DNA of 31,908 nt from JAHQVI01 sp050330195 (GTDB taxonomy: Bacteria > Pseudomonadota > Alphaproteobacteria > Rhizobiales > Rhodomicrobiaceae). A program made the translations under genes and the position numbers. The stretch lies in the NCBI GenBank assembly GCA_050330195.1, contig JBHJOB010000120.1, positions 1-31,908 of the forward strand, written 5' to 3'. The notes under the pieces were generated by a model, which was not told the DNA's origin, did not search any database, and saw nothing but the letters and a program-made list of their open reading frames with translations. Shown in pieces: positions 1 through 7,085 of the stretch; positions within the stretch are counted from its first letter, which is position 1, and each line of letters opens with the position of its first letter.

Positions 1-1
1 G

Positions 2-517
2 GCCTTCCTCGCTGCCCGCAACACGACACCGAGCGCCCTGCTGATACGGCCCGCGGCGCTGTTGATCATCGTCACCTCGCGCTCCGTCAACGCGCTGATC
101 TGGGGGCTGCTGCTGGTCGCCATTCTCGGCCCCGGCGTGCTCGCCGGGATCATCGCTATTGCGCTGCGCTCGATCGGCTTCATCGGCAAGCTGCTTTACG
201 AGGCAATCGAGGAGATCGACGAAAAACAGGTCGAGGCGATCCGGGCGACGGGCGCAAGCAGCGCACAGGTCATGGGCTTCGGCATCGTGCCGCAGATCCT
301 GCCCGCATTCGCGACAATCTGCGTCTTCCGCTGGGATATCAACATCCGCGAGTCGACCGTGCTCGGCCTCGTCGGCGCGGGCGGCCTCGGCCTGGCGCTG
401 GAATCCTCGCTCAACACGCTTGCCTGGCCGCAGGTGAGCGTCATTCTGCTGATGATCCTCGCAACCGTCATCGTCAGCGAATGGATCACGGCGAAGGTGC
501 GCCGCGCGATCATTTAG
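2..517 (+). CDS. phnE: Phosphonate-type ABC transporter permease, C-terminal part (partial)
   Basis: The reading frame is open from base 2 and ends at 517, so only about the last 171 residues are present; the 5' end lies outside the window. The protein is an inner-membrane permease of the PhnE family, which together with an ATPase and a periplasmic binding protein imports phosphonates or related phosphorus compounds. Visible evidence: several hydrophobic membrane segments, and the ABC-permease EAA loop EAIRATGASSAQVMGFGIVP, which docks on the ATPase, followed by the PhnE-like segment INIRESTVLGLVGAGGLG. A short GC-rich hairpin (CCCCC/GGGGG, 525-540) follows the stop codon without a T tract. 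The substrate cannot be read from the permease alone; phosphite or another oxyanion is possible. Confidence 0.85.
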   Translation, partial: AFLAARNTTPSALLIRPAALLIIVTSRSVNALIWGLLLVAILGPGVLAGIIAIALRSIGFIGKLLYEAIEEIDEKQVEAIRATGASSAQVMGFGIVPQILPAFATICVFRWDINIRESTVLGLVGAGGLGLALESSLNTLAWPQVSVILLMILATVIVSEWITAKVRRAII

Positions 518-595
518 AGCGGCCCCCTGACGACGTGGGGGAGTGTGATGGCAAATTCATCTATTTTTTCGATTGATTTAACAAGACCAATTCGT

Positions 596-624
596 TTGAA
601 CGATTAATCAGAGGCTGTCATACT
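596..624 (+). promoter_or_regulatory. Candidate sigma70-type promoter of the soe operon
   Basis: A -35-like TTGAAC (596-601) and a -10-like CATACT (619-624) are 17 bases apart, each matching four of six consensus positions. The spacer starts with the perfect 8-base palindrome GATTAATC (602-609), which could be an operator. The region is AT-rich compared with its surroundings and lies 24 bases before soeA. This is an inference from consensus matching only. Confidence 0.35.
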
Positions 625-648
625 CTTTTCCAATAATCGGAGAAAAGC

Positions 649-3492
649 ATGAAGCCTGCCCTGGCGAAATCGGCAGACAGCGTTCACGCGCTCGATACGT
701 CCCCTTACGTTTCCGACGAGATCCGCCGCACGACCTGCTACATGTGCGCCTGCCGCTGCGGGATCAACGTGCATATGCGCGACGGCAAGGTCCGCTATAT
801 CGAGGGCAATCGCGATCATCCGGTGAACAAGGGCGTGCTCTGCGCCAAGGGCTCGGCCGGCATCATGCAGCATTACTCGCCCGCCCGCTTGCGCGTGCCG
901 CTCCTGCGCACCGGCCCGCGCGGCTCCGGCGAATTCAGGGAAATCAGCTGGGACGAGGCGCTGGACCTGGCCGCGTCATGGCTGAGGCCGATCCGCGAGA
1001 CTGATCCGTGCAAGCTTGCCTTCTTCACCGGACGCGATCAGAGCCAGTCGCTCACCTCCTTCTGGGCGCAGCAATTCGGCACGCCCAACTATGCGGCGCA
1101 TGGCGGTTTCTGCTCGGTCAACATGGCCGCGGCGGGCATCTATACGCTCGGCGGCGCCTTCTGGGAATTCGGCTCGCCGGACTGGGAGCGCACGAAATAT
1201 TTCATGATTTTCGGGGTCGCCGAGGATCACGATTCCAACCCGATCAAGATGGGGCTCGCGACGCTCAAACGGCGCGGCGTCAAGACGGTCGGCGTCAATC
1301 CGGTGCGCACCGGCTATAACGCCGTCGCCGATGAGTGGGTCGGGATCACGCCCGGCACGGACGGGCTGTTCATCCTCGCCCTTGCCCATGAGTTGATGCG
1401 CACCGGCAATGTCGATGTGGATTTCCTGCTGCGCTACGCCAACGCGCCGTGGCTGGTGATCCGCGATGAAGGCGGCGAAACGGACGGGCTGTTCGCCCGC
1501 GACGGGAACGGCAAGGCGCTGGTCGCCGACCGGGAAAGCGGCGCGTTTCACCCTTTTGACGCAAGCGACATCAAACCGGCGCTGAAAGGCACGTTCACGC
1601 TCCCCGATGGACGCACCGCCCGCCCGGTCTTCGAGTTGCTCGCCGAACATCTGCTGGATGGAAGACACGGTCCCGACGCGGTCAGTGAACGCTGCGGCAT
1701 TCCTGCCGCCACCATCCGCCGCCTCGCCGCCGAACTCGCCCAGAAAGCCTTCCACGAAGCCATCACCATAGAACAGCCCTGGACCGACATGCGGGGCGTG
1801 CGCCATGAACGCTTTATCGGCCGTGCGGTGAGCTTTCACGCCATGCGCGGCATCTCGGCCCACTCGAACGGCTTCCAGACCTGCCGCGCGCTGCATGTGC
1901 TCCAGTTGCTGCTCGGCAGCGTCGATTGCCCCGGCGGCTTCCGCTTCAAGCCGCCCTATCCCAAGAGCCTCGATGCGCACCCGAGGCCGCATTCCGGCTG
2001 GCAACCCGGCAACCCGCTGAACGGCCCGCATCTCGGCTTTCCGCGCGGTCCCGAAGACCTCGCACTGACAGAGGACGGCAAGCCGATCCGTATCGACAAG
2101 GCATTTTCGTGGGACGCGCCGCTCTCCGCCCACGGATTGATGCATATGGTGATCGCCAACGCCCATGCGCGCGATCCCTATGGCGTCGACGTGCTGTTCA
2201 TGTACATGGCGAACATGGCGTGGAATTCGTCGATGAATACGCGCGGCACGATGGAGATGCTGAGTGCGACCGACGAGAATGGCGATTACGTCATCCCGAA
2301 GATCATCTATTCTGACGCCTATTCCTCCGAAATGGTCGCCTATGCCGATCTGGTGCTGCCGGATACGACCTATCTGGAGCGGCATGACTGCATTTCGCTG
2401 CTCGACCGGCCGATCTCCGAGCCTGAAGCCGCAGCGGATGCGATCCGCTGGCCGGTCGTCGAGCCGGACCGAGACGTGCGCTGTTTCCAGTCCGCGCTGA
2501 TCCAGCTTGGCGGCAAGCTCGGGTTGCCGGGTTTCGTGGATGACGCGGGCAAGGCGAAGTATGCCGATTACGGCGATTATATCGTCAATCACGAGCGCCG
2601 CCCCGGCATCGGACCGCTCGCCGGCTGGCGGGGCAATGGCGAGGAAACCGGGCGCGGCGCACCAAACCCGGCGCAATTGGAGCGCTATATCGAGAATGGC
2701 GGCTTCCACGTCACCCACATCCCGAAATCCGCGCATTATTTCAAGGCTTTCAACGCGGACTATCAGGAGTGGGCCGTCGGCATGGGCTTCTTCGATGCGC
2801 CGCAACCTTACGTGTATCAGCTCTATGTCGAGACGCTGGCCAAGTTCCGGCTGGCCGCGCGCGGACATGGCGACCGTCAGCCGCCGGAGCACCTGCGCGC
2901 CCGCATCGACGAGAGTTTCGATCCGCTGCCGATCTGGTATCCGCCTTTCGAGGGTGAGCAGGTGGAGGGCTTTCCGCTGCACGCCATCACCCAGCGCCCT
3001 GCCGCGATGTATCATTCCTGGGGCTCGCAAAATGCCTGGCTCCGGCAGATCCACGGGCGCAATCCGCTCTATGTTCCCGGCCCCGTCTGCGATGCGCACG
3101 GGCTTGAGGATGGCGACTGGGCATGGCTGACTTCGCATCACGGCCGCATCAAGGTGCCGGTCGCGCGGATGGACGCCGTCAACCCGCATACGATCTGGAC
3201 TTGGAACGCCACCGGCAAGCGCAAGGGGGCCTGGGCGCTGTCGGATGACGCGCCGGAAGCGAACAAGGGCTTCCTGCTCAACCATCTGATCAGCGAGTTG
3301 CTGCCCGAAAAGCGCGACGGCATGCGCTGGTCGAACTCCGATCCGATTACCGGACAGGCGGCCTGGTACGATCTGCGCGTCAAGATCGAGAAGGCCGATC
3401 CGGCGGAGGAAAGCGAACCTGTCTTCCCGCCGCAGAAATCGCCTGTCGGGCGCGGCCCGGATGAGTTGCGCTACGGGGAGGAATGGACATGA
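649..3492 (+). CDS. soeA: Molybdopterin oxidoreductase, SoeA-like sulfite dehydrogenase catalytic subunit
   Basis: 947 residues, a DMSO-reductase-family enzyme with a bis-molybdopterin cofactor. The N-terminus carries the [4Fe-4S] motif C30-x2-C33-x3-C37-x27-C65. The Mo-bis-MGD body follows, with C155 in HGGFCSVNM as the likely molybdenum ligand, and the C-terminal molydopterin-dinucleotide-binding domain starts around residue 800. There is no twin-arginine signal peptide, which fits a cytoplasmic enzyme. The three-gene order (catalytic, ferredoxin, DmsC-type anchor) and length match SoeABC, which oxidises sulfite to sulfate in the cytoplasm and passes electrons to the quinone pool. Thiosulfate, polysulfide or tetrathionate reductase subunits are relatives, so the substrate is inferred. 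Start: CGGAGA lies 5 bases before the ATG. It overlaps soeB by ATGA. Confidence 0.8.
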   Translation: MKPALAKSADSVHALDTSPYVSDEIRRTTCYMCACRCGINVHMRDGKVRYIEGNRDHPVNKGVLCAKGSAGIMQHYSPARLRVPLLRTGPRGSGEFREISWDEALDLAASWLRPIRETDPCKLAFFTGRDQSQSLTSFWAQQFGTPNYAAHGGFCSVNMAAAGIYTLGGAFWEFGSPDWERTKYFMIFGVAEDHDSNPIKMGLATLKRRGVKTVGVNPVRTGYNAVADEWVGITPGTDGLFILALAHELMRTGNVDVDFLLRYANAPWLVIRDEGGETDGLFARDGNGKALVADRESGAFHPFDASDIKPALKGTFTLPDGRTARPVFELLAEHLLDGRHGPDAVSERCGIPAATIRRLAAELAQKAFHEAITIEQPWTDMRGVRHERFIGRAVSFHAMRGISAHSNGFQTCRALHVLQLLLGSVDCPGGFRFKPPYPKSLDAHPRPHSGWQPGNPLNGPHLGFPRGPEDLALTEDGKPIRIDKAFSWDAPLSAHGLMHMVIANAHARDPYGVDVLFMYMANMAWNSSMNTRGTMEMLSATDENGDYVIPKIIYSDAYSSEMVAYADLVLPDTTYLERHDCISLLDRPISEPEAAADAIRWPVVEPDRDVRCFQSALIQLGGKLGLPGFVDDAGKAKYADYGDYIVNHERRPGIGPLAGWRGNGEETGRGAPNPAQLERYIENGGFHVTHIPKSAHYFKAFNADYQEWAVGMGFFDAPQPYVYQLYVETLAKFRLAARGHGDRQPPEHLRARIDESFDPLPIWYPPFEGEQVEGFPLHAITQRPAAMYHSWGSQNAWLRQIHGRNPLYVPGPVCDAHGLEDGDWAWLTSHHGRIKVPVARMDAVNPHTIWTWNATGKRKGAWALSDDAPEANKGFLLNHLISELLPEKRDGMRWSNSDPITGQAAWYDLRVKIEKADPAEESEPVFPPQKSPVGRGPDELRYGEEWT

Positions 3493-4283
3493 CCGCCCTC
3501 CCTGCATTTACCGAGAAAAAGCTCGGCCTCGTCATCGACCTCGATACCTGCGTCGGCTGTCATGCCTGCGTCGTGAGCTGCAAGGAATGGAATACGGGCG
3601 GCTATGGCGCGCCGCTGTCGGATCAGGATGCCTATGGCGATGCGCCGTCCGGTGCGTGGCTGAACCGCGTCCACACTTTCGAGATCACGCCGGATGCGCC
3701 GAAGGCCAACGGTCACGCTTGCGGGAATGGCGGCACGGCACAGCCGAAAACGCAGCTCGTGCATTTTCCCAAATCCTGCCTGCATTGCGAGGATGCGCCC
3801 TGCGTCACCGTCTGCCCGACCGGCGCGAGCTACAAGCGCCATGAAGACGGCATCGTGCTCGTCGATGAAAACATGTGCATCGGCTGCGGGCTCTGCGCGT
3901 GGTCCTGCCCCTACGGCGCGCGCGAGATGGACCTCGCGGCCGGCGTCATGAAGAAATGCACGCTCTGCGTCGACCGCATCTATAACGACAACATCCCCGA
4001 AGTTGACCGCATTCCGGCCTGCGTGCGCTCCTGCCCGGCCAACGCCCGGCATTACGGCGATCTGGCCGATCCGGATTCACATGTCAGCAAGCTCGTGGCC
4101 GAGCGCGGCGGCGTCGATCTGATGCCGGAACAGGGCACGAAGCCGGTCAACAAATATCTGCCGCCCCGTCCCAAGGCGGATATGGACGCTCGGGATGACT
4201 TCAAACTGGCCGCACTCGCCGAACCGGAGGCAAATGGCTTCCTCGGTTGGCTGGACCGTGTTCTGGAGCGGAGTCCGATATGA
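3489..4283 (+). CDS. soeB: Four-cluster ferredoxin subunit, SoeB-like
   Basis: 264 residues. The protein carries electrons between the Mo subunit and the membrane anchor. Four cysteine groups for [4Fe-4S] clusters are visible: CVGCHACVVSC near the N-terminus, CLHCEDAPCVTVCP, CIGCGLCAWSCP, and CTLCVDR with the later CVRSCP. This is the DmsB/PsrB/SoeB pattern. The ATG at 3489 was chosen over the one at 3483 because the GGGAGG box is 7 bases from 3489 but only 1-2 from 3483, and because 3489 makes the usual ATGA overlap with the soeA stop. The distance to soeC is unusually large (190 bases) because a palindromic repeat occupies the gap. Confidence 0.85.
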   Translation: MTALPAFTEKKLGLVIDLDTCVGCHACVVSCKEWNTGGYGAPLSDQDAYGDAPSGAWLNRVHTFEITPDAPKANGHACGNGGTAQPKTQLVHFPKSCLHCEDAPCVTVCPTGASYKRHEDGIVLVDENMCIGCGLCAWSCPYGAREMDLAAGVMKKCTLCVDRIYNDNIPEVDRIPACVRSCPANARHYGDLADPDSHVSKLVAERGGVDLMPEQGTKPVNKYLPPRPKADMDARDDFKLAALAEPEANGFLGWLDRVLERSPI

Positions 4284-4325
4284 TGTATGCAAGCGGTTGG
4301 AACCAGCAAGCTAACGCTCTGTCTT

Positions 4326-4431
4326 CACCTCTCCCCGTGGGAGAGGTCGGCACGAAGTGCCGGGTGAGGGGTTACGGGCTTCCTCTAATGTTATCATCCC
4401 CTCACCCCACCCCTCTCCCATTGGGAGAGGG
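4326..4431. repeat. Composite palindromic intergenic repeat between soeB and soeC
   Basis: Three hairpins can be drawn. The first is CCTCTCCC (4328-4335) with GGGAGAGG (4339-4346). The second is CGGCAC (4348-4353) with GTGCCG (4357-4362), loop GAA. The third is CCCTCTCCC (4411-4419) with GGGAGAGGG (4423-4431). In addition GGGTGAGGGG (4362-4371) is the reverse complement of CCCCTCACCC (4398-4407), so the whole is two arms in inverted orientation. Elements of this CCTCTCCC...GGGAGAGG type are known as abundant intergenic palindromes in alphaproteobacteria and xanthomonads. Inside an operon transcript it would fold strongly and may change the soeC:soeAB ratio or mRNA stability. Confidence 0.85.
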
Positions 4432-4473
4432 AGATGCGTGCGCAGTCAGCACAACGGAAAGGTGCGAATAGAC

Positions 4474-5397
4474 ATGCACCCCGCCCCTTCCATCATCATT
4501 TTCTCCACCCTCTCGGGAGCAGGCTTCGGGCTGATGGCCTTGCTGGGTCTCGGCCTTGGCCCCGCCAGCCCCGCATTCGGTTTCATCGCCTGCGGCCTCG
4601 CGCTTTTCCTGAGCTGCGCGGGACTCGTCTCCTCGCTCTGGCATCTGGGCAATCCGCAGCGGGCATGGCGCGCGCTAACGCAATGGCGGACCTCATGGCT
4701 TTCGCGCGAAGGCGTGCTGGCGATTGCGGCTCTCGGCGCATTCGGGCTCTACGCGCTGGCATGGGTGGCCGGTTACGGCCGCATCTGGCCGCTCGGACTT
4801 CTCGCCACCGGCCTCGCGCTCCTGACCGTCTACGCGACCTCGATGATCTATGCGAGCATTCGCGCCGTGCCGCGCTGGGCGAAGGCGCCGACGCCGTGGC
4901 TCTTCATCGCCTTCGCTCTGGCAAGCGGCGGGCTTGCGCTTGGCGCGGTCGCCGCGCCGTTCATGCAGCTCACGGTTCCGGCCGTTGCAGCGGGAATGAT
5001 CCTCCTGCTGATCGCGGCGGCGACGGCATTCTGGTGGACCTCCACGGCCAGCCGGATCGGCCTCGATGCCGACGGCTCGACGCCTGAAACCGCCATTGGC
5101 CTGCCCGAGCTTGGCCGGGCGCGTCTCTTCGAGGCTCCGCACACCGCGCCCAACTACCTGATGAAAGAAATGGTTTTCCGCATCGCCCGGAAGCACACGC
5201 AAAAGTTGCGTCGAATTGTCGTTTTGTTCGGGTTCATTTTTCCTCTTATATGCCTGTTTCTGGTTGCTGCGGCTCCATCACTATCACCGATATTGGCCAT
5301 TGCATTGCCGGTCCACCTGCTCGGGGTGGCCGCATCGCGCTGGCTATTTTTCGCAGAGGCTGAACATGTCGTCGCGCTCTACTACGGACATCGCTGA
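4474..5397 (+). CDS. soeC: DmsC/SoeC-like quinone-reducing membrane anchor subunit
   Basis: 307 residues with about eight hydrophobic segments along the whole length. The segment WHLGNPQRAWRAL followed by WRTSWLSREG is characteristic of the DmsC/PsrC-like anchor family, in which the subunit binds quinone and connects the cytoplasmic enzyme to the respiratory chain. As the third gene after a Mo subunit and a ferredoxin subunit it completes a SoeABC-type complex. The start is the ATG at 4474, preceded by GGAAAGG at 10-16 bases; an upstream in-frame ATG at 4357 lies inside the palindromic repeat and would add a non-conserved leader, so it was rejected. It overlaps the following small ORF by 32 bases. 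Confidence 0.82.
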   Translation: MHPAPSIIIFSTLSGAGFGLMALLGLGLGPASPAFGFIACGLALFLSCAGLVSSLWHLGNPQRAWRALTQWRTSWLSREGVLAIAALGAFGLYALAWVAGYGRIWPLGLLATGLALLTVYATSMIYASIRAVPRWAKAPTPWLFIAFALASGGLALGAVAAPFMQLTVPAVAAGMILLLIAAATAFWWTSTASRIGLDADGSTPETAIGLPELGRARLFEAPHTAPNYLMKEMVFRIARKHTQKLRRIVVLFGFIFPLICLFLVAAAPSLSPILAIALPVHLLGVAASRWLFFAEAEHVVALYYGHR

Positions 5398-5623
5398 CAA
5401 GGACGGCCTGCAAGGCTCGCCCGAAAGGTCCAGATCAATGCGTTCCCTGCTGGAAAAAACCGCGCTGTTCCGGTTTCTCACGCGCTGGGCTCAAGACCAG
5501 TACCGCCCGGAAAAATATTACATGCGCGGGCCGGGTCCAAAGGCGAAAGCCAAGGCCGTGGATATGAAAGACGGGAAGCAGTACCGGCCCCAACCTTCTG
5601 CCTCCCGCAAACCGCCCCGGTAA
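5366..5623 (+). CDS. Small basic hypothetical protein overlapping soeC
   Basis: 85 residues, family not recognised. The ATG at 5366 has a good ribosome binding site (AGAGG, 6 bases upstream) and overlaps the last 32 bases of soeC in another frame, which is typical of translational coupling. The protein has no membrane segment or signal peptide. The middle (FRFLTRWAQDQYRPEKYYM) looks like a folded or amphipathic segment, and the C-terminal third is rich in Lys, Arg and Pro. A second possible start is the internal Met at 5438. It could be an accessory or assembly factor of the sulfite dehydrogenase complex, but this is only position-based inference. Confidence 0.55.
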   Translation: MSSRSTTDIADKDGLQGSPERSRSMRSLLEKTALFRFLTRWAQDQYRPEKYYMRGPGPKAKAKAVDMKDGKQYRPQPSASRKPPR

Positions 5624-5715
5624 CTGGCAGGGGCAGGCGCTGGCCGGAAACGCCGGAGATCGGGCCGCGCGGAAAGCCGGTTCCGGTTTTCGCCGCGATG
5701 CGCTAATTTATGCGT

Positions 5716-5836
5716 CAGATCAGGATCATTTCTTAACAAAACGTTCCTGATCTGGATCTGTTTGTTTCAAGCTCGATTTTTCCGAAAAATGGTGCCCATT
5801 TATCGGATCTCGCTCCAGTTCGAACCCGCCACAAGG
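5716..5836. repeat. Dispersed intergenic repeat, copy A
   Basis: The unit starts with a perfect inverted repeat CAGATCAGGA (5716-5725) / TCCTGATCTG (5745-5754). About 105 bases align, almost without gaps, with the stretch starting at 13482. Shared blocks are GATCAGGATC, TTCTT, TCCTGAT, a CTCGATTTTTCC/CCTATTTTTTCC block, GTGCCC, TCTCG, CAG.TTCGA and the terminal CACAAGG. In this copy the terminal CACAAGG (5830-5836) supplies the AAGG ribosome binding site of the aminotransferase gene. No coding frame is evident in it. Confidence 0.7.
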
Positions 5837-5844
5837 TGCCGCCG

Positions 5845-6963
5845 ATGTCTGCCCGCCCGCCATTCACGCCGCTGATCGACTCCCTGCCCGCCACCGTTCC
5901 CTTCGTCGGGCCGGAAACCCATGAACGCAAGATCGGTCATCCATTCCGGGCGCGCATCGGGGCGAATGAAAGCGTCTTCGGGCCCTCTCCCGCCGCGATC
6001 AGGGCGATGCAGGACGCCGCGCCGGATGTCTGGAAATATGGCGACCCCGAAAATCACGATCTTCAGGCGGCGCTGGCCGAATTTCACGGGGTGCCTTTCG
6101 AATGCATCACGGTCGGCGAAGGCGTGGACGCCATGCTCGGCAATCTGGTGCGGCTCGTTGTCGTGGAAGGCACGCCCGTCGTCACCTCACACGGAGCCTA
6201 TCCGACTTTCAACTACCACGTCGCCGGGTTCGGCGGAAAATTCGAATTCGTCCCGTATGTCGAGGACCGGGAACATCCTGACGGGCTGATCGCCAGAGCG
6301 AAGGAGACGCGCTCGCCGCTGATCTATTTCGCCAATCCCGACAATCCGATGGGCTCGTGGCATGACGCGGGAACCGTGCAGCGCCTGATGGAATCGGTGC
6401 CGGAGGGGGCAATCCTCTGCCTCGACGAAGCCTATATCGAGCTCGCGCCGGAGGGCACCGCGCCCCCGCTCGATGTGAGCAATCCGCGCGTCATCCGGTT
6501 CCGCACCTTTTCCAAGGCGCATGGCATGGCGGGCGCGCGCGTCGGATACGGCATCGCGCATCCGGAAATCGCCGGCGCGTTCAACAAGATCCGCAACCAT
6601 TTCGGTGTCAACCGGATCGCGCAGGCCGGGGCGATGGCGGCGCTGAAGGATCAGGCCTACATCGCGCAGGTGCAACACTGGGTCGGCGAAGCGCGCGACC
6701 GTATCGGGCAGATCGCGGAGGCCAACGGATTGAAGCCGCTGCCGAGCGCGACGAATTTCGTGGCTGTTGATTGTGGCCGCGACGGCGCTTTCGCCACGCG
6801 GGTGAAGGATGAACTTGTCGCGCGCGGGATCTTCGTACGGATGCCCTTTGTTGCGCCGCAGAACCGTTGCATCCGCATCTCGGCGGGCAAGCCGGAACAT
6901 CTGGATGCGCTGGCCGAGACGCTGCCCGAAGCGCTACGGGCGGCTGACAGCGTCGCGGCCTGA
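5845..6963 (+). CDS. PLP-dependent class I/II aminotransferase (HisC-like fold)
   Basis: 372 residues. A fold-type I aminotransferase: the aspartate pairing with PLP nitrogen is D194 in LCLDEAYIEL, the PLP-forming lysine is K224 in RTFSKAHGMAGARVGYG, N164 lies in FANPDNPMG, and a C-terminal Arg (RCIRISAG) is the usual carboxylate binder. The closest pattern is that of histidinol-phosphate-aminotransferase-like enzymes, but the N-terminal IGANESVFGPSP differs from true HisC, so the substrate is open. The ATG at 5845 was preferred over the GTG at 5836 because AAGG is 8 bases before it. A terminator follows directly. It converges on an ALDH7-type gene; the two could act in amino-acid catabolism, which is inference only. 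Confidence 0.8.
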   Translation: MSARPPFTPLIDSLPATVPFVGPETHERKIGHPFRARIGANESVFGPSPAAIRAMQDAAPDVWKYGDPENHDLQAALAEFHGVPFECITVGEGVDAMLGNLVRLVVVEGTPVVTSHGAYPTFNYHVAGFGGKFEFVPYVEDREHPDGLIARAKETRSPLIYFANPDNPMGSWHDAGTVQRLMESVPEGAILCLDEAYIELAPEGTAPPLDVSNPRVIRFRTFSKAHGMAGARVGYGIAHPEIAGAFNKIRNHFGVNRIAQAGAMAALKDQAYIAQVQHWVGEARDRIGQIAEANGLKPLPSATNFVAVDCGRDGAFATRVKDELVARGIFVRMPFVAPQNRCIRISAGKPEHLDALAETLPEALRAADSVAA

Positions 6964-6972
6964 TGGCTTCGT

Positions 6973-7009
6973 GATCCCGGACGGTCTTCAGACCGAGCCG
7001 GGATCTTTT
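6973..7009 (+). terminator. Rho-independent terminator of the aminotransferase gene
   Basis: Stem GATCCCGG (6973-6980) with CCGGGATC (6998-7005), inner stem CGGTC/GACCG, loop TTCA, followed by TTTT. It lies 10 bases after the stop codon. Confidence 0.8.
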
Positions 7010-7046
7010 CGCAGCACGTGGGTAGCTACCCGGACTGACGAAGTAG

Positions 7047-7067
7047 GCCCCGTATCAGGTTCGGGGC
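7047..7067 (-). terminator. Hairpin after the aldehyde dehydrogenase gene, possible terminator
   Basis: GCCCCG (7047-7052) pairs with CGGGGC (7062-7067), 18 bases beyond the stop codon of the minus-strand gene. No T tract follows, so it is a weak terminator or only an mRNA-end structure. The perfect palindrome GGGTAGCTACCC (7020-7031) lies further on. Confidence 0.4.
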
Positions 7068-7085
7068 AATATATCCTTGCCGTTC

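Noticed and set aside
976..3507. 843-codon minus-strand open frame opposite soeA
   Set aside because: It lies entirely antisense to soeA, and its translation is Arg/Ala-rich without domains. It is a codon-bias shadow in GC-rich DNA.
4326..5836. CRISPR-like array from the repeated palindromes
   Set aside because: The repeats are not regularly spaced, no constant spacer length exists and no cas gene is near.
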